64,000 nucleotides of DNA from Neofusicoccum parvum (lineage: Eukaryota; Ascomycota; Dothideomycetes; Botryosphaeriales; Botryosphaeriaceae): the NCBI GenBank assembly GCA_020912385.1, contig CP087215.1, forward strand, positions 620,001-684,000, given 5' to 3'. The first letter of the stretch is position 1; every line of letters begins with the position of its first letter. The notes under the pieces were generated by a model. It ran no database searches. It worked only from the letters and a program-made list of their open reading frames with translations, and was not told where the DNA came from. This document shows positions 32,201-41,853 of the stretch, in pieces. Both the position numbers and the translations under genes were made by a program.

Positions 32201-34422
32201 GCTTCTGTGCTATTGAATTCCGGAAACTTTGCTATGAAGTTTGAAACACACGCCGGTAAAGTCTACTCCGACATTCGGAACGGAATGGGCAGAATTTTGC
32301 CGTACTTGATCGCATGCTGGTTTGAAAAAGCCAAGAATGAAGAGCAAATCATTAACTCTTCGGCTCGCGATGGTTGGAGTAGCCCTTATGAGGGAGCAAA
32401 AGAGAACCGGGCAAAACCTGCTGATTCCTCCACAACCAATGATACTAGAAGATGGGGCCGCGACAGTTGTATCGTACTGGACTCAAAGAATCAGGCAAAA
32501 CTGGATTCACAGATCAGCCAGTGGCTTTTGAACATGAGGAAGGAGCCCGCTTCGAAGGCACTTTCCGGTCTTGCCCGTGGCCACGGAAACAATTGGCTAG
32601 TGCAGACAACCCCATCTGCAGTAGCAGGTATCTACAAATTCGCCTCTGATGCGCTTTACCATGTAAGCCTCGAACTTTCTCAAATAAAATCGGTAACGGA
32701 CAACTAACTTGTGCGCAGACGATCATTTGGGGCCTTAGCGACAAGAATGGTGCCATTTCAACTCAGTCTGTTGGAATTACGGTTGAACGGCTGCAACTCA
32801 AAGCTCAGGCAGGAAAACTTGATTTAGCCATTGGGCTTGCTCAAGAATCCTTGGACGATTTTGATGAAGCCATCAAAAGCTTTGAAAAAGCGTTCCCTGA
32901 GCTTTCCACTCGGAGGGATCGATATAGCTGTCTCATGGGGCTTTCTCGATGCCACGCCCGACAAACGAACTACGATGTTGCCATCGAAAAGGCTGATGGT
33001 GCTCACATGCTGGTCTATATCGTCGACCGGTTGATTCATGGTGAAAACTTGTATAGAAAATTGCCCGAGAAGGAAACTGTGATTGCCTTCCTGCGATGGA
33101 AGAGAGACGCACTGCTACAGCGCGCTCAGTGTCATAGTTCCAGGAACTTACACGAGGATCGCGCTTTCGTACTGGATCTGATATCAAGAGCAAGGAAAAC
33201 GCCTCTTAAAGAACCTATGGAGGGTTTCGTCTTGAATCAACTTGCTGAGGCATTCGTCTACCAGAACGGAGAAGATTCAGAGAATTTCACCCACGACTTC
33301 CAGGATTGGTCAGACTACGATAAGCGTGCATGGATGCAGTGGATTATCGAGACCAATGATAGCGTTGCGTTTGGACGATTGAGGAACGCTGCCGTCGCGG
33401 ACGTCACTGACGCCACTGAAAAATCGAAGATGGACTCCTTCTTCACGGGCCTGACGAAAGTGGCCAGTCCATTCAAGGGTACTCGCTCTTGGTCCTGGGC
33501 TCAACTCAAAATTGCAATGTTGCACCGCTCGCTCCGAAATGACGATAAAACGGCGAAGGACATCCTCCTCCGACTCCTCAATGGGAAATACAGACACCAT
33601 TCTAGCCAAGTGCTCTACGATGCTCGACTCGTACTCTCGGATATTCTCTACGAGGAATTCCGAAAACTTGGTCCGGCAGAGCCCCAAAAAAGGACAAACG
33701 TCGTCTTGCAAATGGAAAAGATCCCGAAGCTTGACCGCACATGCCATGTGGAATGTGACCTGGACAACTCACTTGCGTCAATCAATCTGGCAAGAGTGCA
33801 CAGGATCCTCGGAAACTTCGAGAAGTATGAAAGCATCCTTCGAGCGACTTTCAGTGCCTGTGTGAAAGGGCTAAACGACGATCGAACAACAAACGACTTG
33901 GCAAGCTTAAGATTGTTGGCAAGGGTCTTATCGTGTTTCGAAAGTTTAGAACAAGATGCAAGAATTGCACTCTCGTTACAATTCTCTCACGTCGACCCTG
34001 AGCTCCAAGGCAAGGAAGAACGGTACATACCAGAGACAAAGGCCATAGAAGATGTATCAACATCTTGGTGGATAACTTGCAACTGTGGAAAAGACCTTCC
34101 CAATTGGGGCGAGAACTTGGACACACCGATGTACGCATGTCTCGTTTGCGCCGATAGTGATCTTTGTGAAGACTGCTTTGGCACTCTCCGAGGACCAACG
34201 AAAGACCGACTTCGGAAGCAATGGCGATATTGTGCTCCACACCACAAGCATCTTAAAGGCCACATAGCCGGTTGGCTAGGCGTACGAGACGGGGTTATCA
34301 GAGTTGAGGGCTGGGAATCTGGCCTTGAGTTCAAGGAGTGGTTGAAGCAGCTGGAACGTAGATGGGATGATGCCTGGAACAATTTCTGTTTGGACGAGCC
34401 GTTCGTCCGAGATATTATATGA
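29244..34422 (+). CDS. NACHT-TPR-zinc-finger STAND (NLR-like) protein, frame possibly broken
   Basis: Exons near 29244-29641, 29701-29757, 29846-30020, 30077-~30518, ~30599-31251, 31322-31619, 31684-~31936, ~31985-32662 and 32719-34422. An N-terminal helical domain is followed by a NACHT-type NTPase with Walker A IGSGGVGKS, Walker B HLLFDGVDEAS and ILLTSRS. A winged-helix part follows (GVLYIENMLFRL, LPRTLDEVYSQML, LTWLAFALRPVSIQEAI), then TPR-like repeats (LDDFDEAIKSFEKAF). The C-terminus is Cys-rich (CNCGK, CLVCADSDLCEDC, HHKHLKGH) with VIRVEGWESGLEFKEWL. STAND proteins of this kind act as NTP-driven switches in fungal non-self recognition. Three joins are not clean: a one-base frame change in the C run at 29403-29407, a weak acceptor near 29845, and a switch near 30519-30598 that needs a poor GTCGGA donor. 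It is either a decaying gene, a sequence error or unusual splicing. Confidence 0.68.
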
Positions 34423-35175
34423 CGGAAGAAGCAAGTGTATGGTACTCGAACAATCTCCCAACGAGAGAACTTGGGTAATTCGGAATTCAATCCAACCCCA
34501 AGCCTGCTTCTGTGAATCAACCAGACAGTAGCGCGCTTGATACTTTTGTCTCATTTCGTATGCCATAGCCATGCTAATCACAACTGGTTTCAATGAATAG
34601 TAGCGCATAAATCCTGTGTGATATACACTTGTCAATAGGGAGTGCTGTTCAAGCCCGGATATTCGGCATTTGCGGGAGCGCATCCACAGACTGCGAGTCC
34701 ATGCGACAGAAATCGAAGGTTAAACCATCTCACGTTGTAACCTTGATCCCTGGACCATGGCCTTCAGCCTTGGAACACTTACGTCTGAAGATAAGGAACG
34801 CCGAAGGAGAGAACTGGGCAAATGTAGTGGAGTTATTCATACGACGCAGACTCGCGCCCTCGATTCGCTCGACATGCTCATCTATGACCAACAAAGAAAC
34901 AAAACCCTGCCCTCCCCGCTACGCCTATCCAACGCCTATCCCCCACACTCACAGAACAATTGCCGTCTCTATGCACACGATCAACATCCACAAAAGATAG
35001 ATCCCGATCTCCCAACCGCGCATGCCCGCACCCTCTATCCAGGACCCCATAGAACGGCCGACCTAAGTAAAGCAGATAAATGTCACCGACATGATAAACA
35101 CCAGTTCTCCATGATGTTGCCCCTTGCCTTACTGCCCGCTTCCCGGCGTTCAAGATCTGCATCCACAAAGCCAGA
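34423..35175. other. Intergenic region between converging genes
   Basis: About 750 nt between the 3' ends of the NLR and TLC-domain genes. Short open frames on both strands look random. No gene or repeat recognised. Confidence 0.4.
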
Positions 35176-36408
35176 TCAACCTCTCCGCCTATTCCGCACC
35201 TCGGTCCGCTCCACCTCCACCGTCTTCCTCCCATCATCATACAGCCCCCTCGCGATAACCGTCTCGCCGCCAACCTTGAGCTGAGCGTCGCCGTTGGGCG
35301 CGACGGCCGTGACCTCGACCTCCTCGTCCGTCTCGACGTCGATGCCCTCGACGAGCACCTTGTCCGCGTCCTTCTGGTTCTTCTCCGGCCTCTTGGTGCC
35401 GAGCGGCGGCTCGAAGCGCTTGCGCACGGTTTCGATCATCTTGTTGAACCAGAAGAAGTTGAGCGAGTTGAGCGTCAGGTTCGCGGCCAGGTAGGTGCCC
35501 GCGAGCCAGATGGGGACCTCGGTGCCCTCGGCGAAGCGCATCGTCTCGCCGAGCGGCTTGGCCGAGGGCTCGATCGTCGTGCCGTTGATGCCGGTGCCGC
35601 CCTCGCCGAGCCCCAGCGGGCCGGAGCCCGGCACCAGCCCGCCGGCCTGGATGGCGCGGTATATGTCATAGAAGACGTGTGCCGACTGATAGGTGCCCCA
35701 GCAGAGGCGGGCGCCGAAGAAGGAGCCGAGCAGCAGGAAGCCGTTGTAGAGCTGGACCTTGGAGCCGGTCAGGTTGAGCTTGTCGCAGAACCAGTGGATG
35801 TTCAGGAAGGGCGAGGAGAGCTCGTAGAGGATGAAGGTCGGAGCGTAGTAGTTGACGAACGGACGCTGGAGGAGGAAAAGATGTTAGTCATCAGGACGAT
35901 CCGAGGAGGAGCGGGAATGACGCACGAAGCCGAAGCTATAGACGGACAACGCGCTGACAGCGTGGGCCAGAAGACCGAGGCCGAAGACTTTGACGTATCT
36001 CAAGCTGATATACAAGTCCCATACGAAGTATCCGCAGGCAAATGCCACGATCAGACCGTTTGCGCCGGTGTATCCCCACACTCGTGCTTCCCAGTCCATC
36101 TCGGCGCGCTCATTGTCGACGATGCTGACCCAAAGGGCCAGCACGTTGATCAGACACGACTGGAGGAGCGAGACGACGTGGACGTCCCAGTTGAGGCGGG
36201 TGCGCCTGTTGAATTGCGGGTAGATGTTAGGGAACAGGCGGGTCGAGATCCACGGCGAGACGACGGTGTTGGTCACATGGTAGAGCAGGACGGCGAAGAT
36301 CAGCTCGTGGATGTGCAGCGGCAGGGTCTTGAAGGACATGTAGTCGGCGAAGGGCTTGATGGCCTGCTGCAGGGCCGCGGGGGCCGCGAAGGGAAACGGG
36401 TCGAGCAT
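35176..36408 (-). CDS. TLC (TRAM/LAG1/CLN8)-domain membrane protein
   Basis: Two exons on the minus strand, 35926-36408 and 35176-35865, with a 60-nt intron (donor GTGCGT, branch CTAAC, acceptor CTCCAG), giving 390 residues. Several hydrophobic helices follow the TLC pattern: HELIFAVLLYHV, LNWDVHVVSLLQSCLINVLA (the TLC W-H motif region), ACGYFVWDLYISLRY with the family D-x-Y, then after the intron FVNYYAPTFILYELSSPFLN and HWFCDKL, FFGARLCWGTYQS. This is the topology of ER membrane proteins such as ceramide synthase relatives and TMEM56-like lipid proteins. The tail is soluble and acidic, then basic (VRNRRRG). The lack of the full Lag1 motif argues against ceramide synthase itself. Its role is likely in membrane lipid homeostasis. 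Confidence 0.85.
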
Positions 36409-37451
36409 GCTGGCGTCGTGTCGCGGGTGAGAGCTGACGGAGCTTGGGAGCGGATGGCGGAGCTGCGCGGGGCCCGAGGAAAAGAGAGGGCAGCGGCGGG
36501 GAGGGAAGAATTAAAGGACTAGATGGGCCGGACGCAGGGCATGATCCCGTGTGCTCTGGTGACAGGACTGTGACACCTGCGGCGCGTCGGGGGAATTGCG
36601 CTGATACGGGAGGCGACTGAGCTGGGCGCGGACTGGCGATGGCGATGGGCGCGCGGCGGCGAGGCAGCAGAGACCCTGGCCCGCATCCCTGCAGAGCACA
36701 GATTGTTGGGAGCCCGTCCTCGGAAATCGGCCGGGTGACATAAGCGAGCAAGCGCCTCGGTTAGCCCGCGCAGGTAGTCGCGGCCGCGTGGTGCCACCAG
36801 CCCCGCCAGCCCACCGGCAACCTGAACAGGGAGAGGCTCCGCTGGACTCTCTGCTGGCCGCCGCGGACCCATGACCACCGCGCGCTGCCAGCAGAGAGCC
36901 CAGCGCCTGCGGACCAACCCACGAGCCCATCTGGTGCCTCGGGTTCGGCCTGTCTCAAGGCGCACGCGGGCACTTGGCCGGCCGCGCTAGCCACGGGCCG
37001 CTGCATGTGTTCGCACTAACTCCAACACAAAGCAAGAAACAAAGCACATGCCCAGTTTGTCACTTCTGTTCTGTCGGCGCAGGTCCATCTCGACGTCTGT
37101 TCTTGTAGGAGCGTCGCTGTCTCGAGGGCTGAACGTTAGGTTATAGGTGGAGCTTGGTTCAGTGGGTCGGACCCAGAAGTGATCGCTTCGCAGAGTATTG
37201 CCGCAGGGATGTCTCCTTCGCACATGGATCGCTGGAGCATTCGTCCAGACGTGAAAGCGCGGTAAGCATGACACTATGACACCAGACCCGTCCGGATGGC
37301 TTCAACTAACTCCCCAACGAGGCACGTGTTGCGATACATTTCGAACCCACCACGGCCCTCGCAAGACACGGTGAACATTTGTTGTGCGAAACATTCCTTC
37401 CGCAGCCCTCCCTGAGCCTTCACCAGCCCAGACATATCCACCATCCACCCA
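36409..37451. other. GC-rich intergenic region
   Basis: About 1.04 kb holding the promoter of the TLC-domain gene and the 3' flank of the sugar transporter. Several overlapping open frames in GC-rich DNA look random. No gene recognised. Confidence 0.4.
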
Positions 37452-39393
37452 TCACACCTTTTCGACCCTGACCACGTCCCCCTTCTCCCTATGCCCCTCT
37501 CCCTCCCCCTCCTCCATCGCCTGCGCATACTGCTTCTCCTCCTCCGCGCTCGCCCCGTAATAATGCACCGCGACCCTCTCGCCGAACGCCGCATTAATGT
37601 CCTCCAAGCTCCGCTGCTTCGTCTCCGGAAACAGGAAGAATACATTCAGCCAGTGCAGCGCCGTCGGTATGATCAACACCAAGAAGAACCTCCACGTGAT
37701 CTTCTCCAGCGCGATCGGCCCAGCACACAGTAGTATAATAGCGCCCAGGTACAGCCCCACCATGCTCAGCGCAACGCCCTGCCCGCGGATGTGCGTGGGG
37801 AAGATCTCGGCGACGTACAAGTACTGCGACGCGTCGATGAAGGTGCTCCAGAAGAAGATGAATAGGAAGCAGAAGAAGACGGCGGCGGACAGGCCGGATT
37901 GGTTGGGCGTGCCTAGGTAGAGCGCTTGCATGATGCACTCGAGGATGAGAGTGAAGGTCAGGCCGCCCAGCCCGACGAGGAGGAAAAGTCGGCGCCCGAT
38001 GCGGTCGATGAAGAAGGCGGTGAAGATGTTGCCGGGGAAGGAGAGCGTCACCCAGAGCGCACTGAGGAGGAGGGGCATGTAGGTCTTCATGCCAAGGGAG
38101 GAGTAGAGGAGGACGCCGTAGTTGGCAATGATCCTGTGGGTTTATTAGTGGCGTGTGCTTGCGATGAGTGAGCTTCCTGATATGGAACGTCTACCGTTGA
38201 TGGGTAGTTGAAACATTCATCTGGACGGCTCTGGCAGTTAGACCAAAGCCCTTCCGCGTCCGGTTGAATGCTTCAACTACCCATCCAGGTACCTTGCTGG
38301 AGGTGTGCCGGCTGGAGCGCACTGTGACATGATGCATTTACAACTTACAGTACCCCGGTCATCTGGTTCATGAAGAGAAGGCTGAACCCAACGTAAGCTC
38401 GCCGTCTGTTCGCCTTGGCCTTCAAGATGGCGAAAGGTCCGGAATCGGTGGCTGCACGAATCTGATGATCCAGCTCAAGCTGTTTCCTCATCTGATAAAA
38501 TTCCCTACTAGCTATTGCGCTGTGTTCATCTCCCTTGGTGCGGTGCAGGCGCTTGATGACGGACAGCGCTTCGTCTTGTCGGCCAACTGCAAGAAGCCAT
38601 CTTGGAGAGAAAGGGAGCCAGGGAGACATGAAAAGTAGAAGGAGTGCTGGTGCGGCCTGGAAGGCAAGCGGGAAGCGCCATGCGAAGCTAGATGGGTTGC
38701 CGGCGGAGCTCATGAAGTAGCAGCCGAAACCAATCCACGCCGACAGCTGTTGAGATTGCAATTAGTAAAGAAGACAATATGTTGAAACTTTCTACTTGCA
38801 GAATACCCCATGGCGAACATAACTCCGTGCATAGAGACCTATTTTGTGTTATTAACCGAGGGTTGCGGTGCGATGTTCGCTCGGGTCATACCATAAAGCC
38901 TCGCGACTCTGGCGTAGACACTTCGGCCTGGTACATAGGCACACACTCCGCGGAAGTCAGCACCCTGTCAATGATGATGATGCGTAATAGAATGGCAAAC
39001 CGTTATCAACATGCCAACTCCCCAGCCAGAGATGAAGCGGGCCACCAAAAACATAGCAACGTCGACAGATCCTCCACACAGGGTGGCGCCGATAATGGAC
39101 GTGACGCAGCCGATTTGCATGGACCGTAGCCGACCGTACTTGTCGCACGTCCAAGCAGTGAACAGTGCGGCAAGCAACGATCCTGCTGAATTGACGCCGT
39201 TGAAAGCTCCGATAAGTTCAGCTGTGTGTGCATATCCGGGCTCGTCTGGGGCAGCGAGGTCCATGTCGACGAAAAAGGACGGTTGACCTATCGTGGAGCT
39301 GATGACAGACATGCCATAGCTGCAGCAGGTGCTTCCTAACGCTGCAGCAATCACAACCAGGAGGTTGAACGTGTTGGGTATGAGCTTGCCCAT
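37452..39393 (-). CDS. MFS sugar transporter (SP family)
   Basis: Five exons on the minus strand: 39001-39393, 38892-38945, 38800-38838, 38349-38746 and 37452-38133, giving 521 residues. Family signatures are in place: DKYGRLRSMQ after TM2, PMYQAEVSTPESRGFM after TM4, DRIGRRLFLLVG after TM8 and PETKQRSLEDI after the last helix. The first helices are typical (VIAAALGSTCCSYGMSV). It probably imports a sugar or related polyol with protons across the plasma membrane; the substrate is unknown. Intron 3 appears to start with GC instead of GT (GCAAGT), since only that join keeps MGYS to LSAWIGFG in frame. Intron 4 is long (215 nt) and contains an inverted repeat. Exons two and three are only 54 and 39 nt. 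Confidence 0.88.
38197..38287. repeat. Near-perfect inverted repeat within a sugar transporter intron
   Basis: Arms 38197-38227 and 38257-38287 are 31 nt each and pair with about 27 matches, separated by a 29-nt loop. Shared core: gatgggtagttgaa. It could fold as a hairpin in the pre-mRNA. It lies wholly inside intron 4 of the transporter. Confidence 0.8.
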
Positions 39394-40119
39394 GGTGGAG
39401 GATCCAGCGAGAAGAGAAAAGCGAGGAATGGTAGAATGGATTCAACGAAAATTGATAAGAAAATCTATCTGCCGTTGGAATACCCGTATGACGAAAAGTA
39501 GGCAAAGTAGATACTTAAGTGGAGTAACGAGGGGATTTGTCCTCGGGAAAGCTACCAGCCCGCGGGCTCTGGGGTGCAGATTCACCCCGCTACTGACGAT
39601 AGATTTGCCATCTTCAAGCCAAACACCTTCTCAAGGATCGGCTTACCAACCGACGATGTCAGTGGCGGACAGGGAAGTGATGCGGGGGAAGCTCTTTAGC
39701 TCCAGTTCTGATTGTGGGGAAGCGAAGCCACGATAGGCGACACAATAGCCGATTATCAGAGGTGCAGTGAACACAACAGCCAACTCTCCGAGGCCGTCTA
39801 TTCTTGTTGTAAGTGATCTTGATTCAGTCTCCTTCTATCGGTGCGCAATCAATGACCAGTCCTTCATATCGCCCGACGAAAATGTTGTCATATCCTAGCG
39901 TAGGAAAGTCTACCTGTCTGGAGGGGCGGCTTCGCACTTACGGAAGTCCAAATCAGGCAATTTTAGACGCCGGACGATTCGCAAACCTTGCAGATTACAG
40001 GTATGACATGCATCGACTCCCAAGGACCAGGTCTCGACTCCAATATGACGGATCATGATACAGACGAGTTGTACTTTGACAGCTTCAGCGTCAATGAAGG
40101 GTCCGCATTGGATCTTTTC
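39394..40119. other. Intergenic region upstream of the sugar transporter
   Basis: About 725 nt between the sugar transporter start and the 3' end of the COG-like gene. No gene seen. It probably contains the transporter promoter. Confidence 0.4.
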
Positions 40120-41172
40120 TCAGCTGAGGTAAATGTTCTCGCGCATCCTGTTCAGATTATCCAAGAACCCATTCCCTCTTTCAGGTGCTCTAGAACGACT
40201 CTCCTCCCTCTTCGGCGGAGCGGAAGCCCTCTGTTGGCGCTGGTTCTGTGCACTCAGCAACTGCTTCTGCTTCTCTTCAGCCAGCTTCACCAAGCCATCG
40301 ACGAAGCGCGTGCGTGCCTTCTCCTCGGCAGTGTCGTTCCAGACCTGCGACAGGTCTCGCAGAGCCTGTATCCTCGCCTGAGCTGCCTCGTATCCCTCGT
40401 CGGTGCCAGTGACCAGCTCCACGATCTCGTTGCGCAGCTTCTCGGCAAACTCGCGGCCCTTCTCTTCGCGGCTGTGGCTGTCGGAGCCAGGCTCTGGAGC
40501 CGACACGGAGATGAGCGACGACGCGAGCGAGACCTCGGACGGCGGCAGGGTCCACTGCATGGCTTCGCCAAAGACCTTGATGACGCTTTCCAGGCGGGAG
40601 CGCACATGCGTGAGGGTGCGCAGACGGGTGAGGTACTCGGGCAGCTCGGGAGCGTCCTGCTGGGCGTCCGTCTCGGCTGCGGCAGACTTCGCGTCGTCGC
40701 CCGTCGCGGTGGCCGCGCTGGCCCTCCGCTCCGCGCCCTCGGCCTTGGTTTCAGCGCTGGCGACCTTGACGCCCCCCGGGACGAATTTCTCCACGTCGGT
40801 GCGTAGGCTTTCTTTCATGGCCTCGGACAATCCAACTGTTTCCCCCCGCAGCACCTCGACCTCGTAGGCCAGCCTGTTGCCACTGCGCAAAATATCGTCG
40901 GTCATCTGGGTAAGAACGGTGGAGAGACGGGTTGTCTGGGCATTGAGCTGGGAGAGGAGGGCCTGGGTCTGGGCGGAGAGTTCGGACAGGGGCACGGCGG
41001 CGGCATTGGCGGATTTTGTTTGCGACGAGTTGAAGGAAAGCGCTGGTAGAACGGAGTTCAGGTGGTCGGCGGGGTCGAAATCTGGCTGGATGAAGGGCAG
41101 GAGCGACGGGTCGGAGAGATGGGACGACTTGGGCTGGACGGAGCCGGCGGCACCGGTGTTGGCGACAGCCAT
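40120..41172 (-). CDS. Putative conserved oligomeric Golgi (COG) complex subunit, COG7-like
   Basis: Single exon, 350 residues. The N-terminus has PFIQPDFDPADHLNSVLPAL, reminiscent of the short N-terminal motif of vesicle-tethering subunits. A long helical region follows (TQALLSQLNAQTTRLSTVL, LAYEVEVLRGETVGLSEAM). A disordered Ala/Glu linker leads to a second helical block (LPEYLTRLRTLTHVRSRLES, VFGEAMQWTLPPSEVSLAS) and a basic Gln-rich tail. The pattern of helical tether plus FDP motif and length fits small fungal COG7-type proteins, which help retrograde vesicles dock at the Golgi. The family call rests on general resemblance, not on a diagnostic motif. The frame is open upstream to 41448, but the ATG at 41172 begins a good N-terminus. 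Divergent from the PARP-UBC gene. Confidence 0.55.
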   Translation of the reverse strand: MAVANTGAAGSVQPKSSHLSDPSLLPFIQPDFDPADHLNSVLPALSFNSSQTKSANAAAVPLSELSAQTQALLSQLNAQTTRLSTVLTQMTDDILRSGNRLAYEVEVLRGETVGLSEAMKESLRTDVEKFVPGGVKVASAETKAEGAERRASAATATGDDAKSAAAETDAQQDAPELPEYLTRLRTLTHVRSRLESVIKVFGEAMQWTLPPSEVSLASSLISVSAPEPGSDSHSREEKGREFAEKLRNEIVELVTGTDEGYEAAQARIQALRDLSQVWNDTAEEKARTRFVDGLVKLAEEKQKQLLSAQNQRQQRASAPPKREESRSRAPERGNGFLDNLNRMRENIYLS

Positions 41173-41853
41173 GGCGAGAGACAGCTGGGACTCTGGAGAG
41201 GTTGGGCAAAAGAGCGTTGGGTTTCGGTCCCTGGCGCAAGGGTGTCTTGATCCACGGCGCGTGGGCCGACGGCGCGGGAGCTTGGGAGCTTGGGCCACTC
41301 CTCCATGGTCGTTGCGACTGCCTAACGCCTCCACAGCTGCCTGCGCGAGGCCTTGCGGCCGCGGAAACCAGGCCGCCTCTGGATTCCGCAGGCTGCAGCG
41401 GCTCGCTAACGAGCGGCTGCGTCGTTTGGCGCCTTTTCTGGCTGCCACCGATCACTTCGACGCAGCGCCGCGAAGCTGCCCGCTCCCGCTTCCAGGCAAC
41501 GCAAACGCCGCCTCCCAGGCGCTTTTCAGCACCCGCCAACCCTCCAACAAATCCAGGGCCTCACTGCCGTTTCCGCCTGCTTGCAAACCACACCTGCTCT
41601 CTTTCTACGTTTTCCGCCGGCCGTCACACTCAGCTCACTGAGCGCACCACTGCCTCATGTACTCTTAGCCTGCCACTGCTCCTCCGCTCCGCTCTTTCGT
41701 CGTACAGAGGTGCTTGGTTCGCTTCGTCGGTAAGGCCCTCCGCTTCCTGCACCGATTGGCCTCAGAAAGCCACTCCTCTTCACCACTGCCCCGACTTTGT
41801 ACGGACTCGCTGATCTCATTGGTCGTTCAGAGCACCGACGAACGTCACCCATC
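41173..41853. promoter_or_regulatory. Divergent promoter region, COG-like gene / PARP-UBC gene
   Basis: About 680 nt between two genes read away from each other. Open frames crossing it lack ATG starts that would extend either protein sensibly. No clear motif picked out. Confidence 0.4.

Noticed and set aside
35677..36522. 281-residue plus-strand open frame opposite the TLC-domain gene
   Set aside because: It runs antisense to the two TLC exons and their intron; the composition (Val/Asp/Glu/Gln) is typical of antisense translation.
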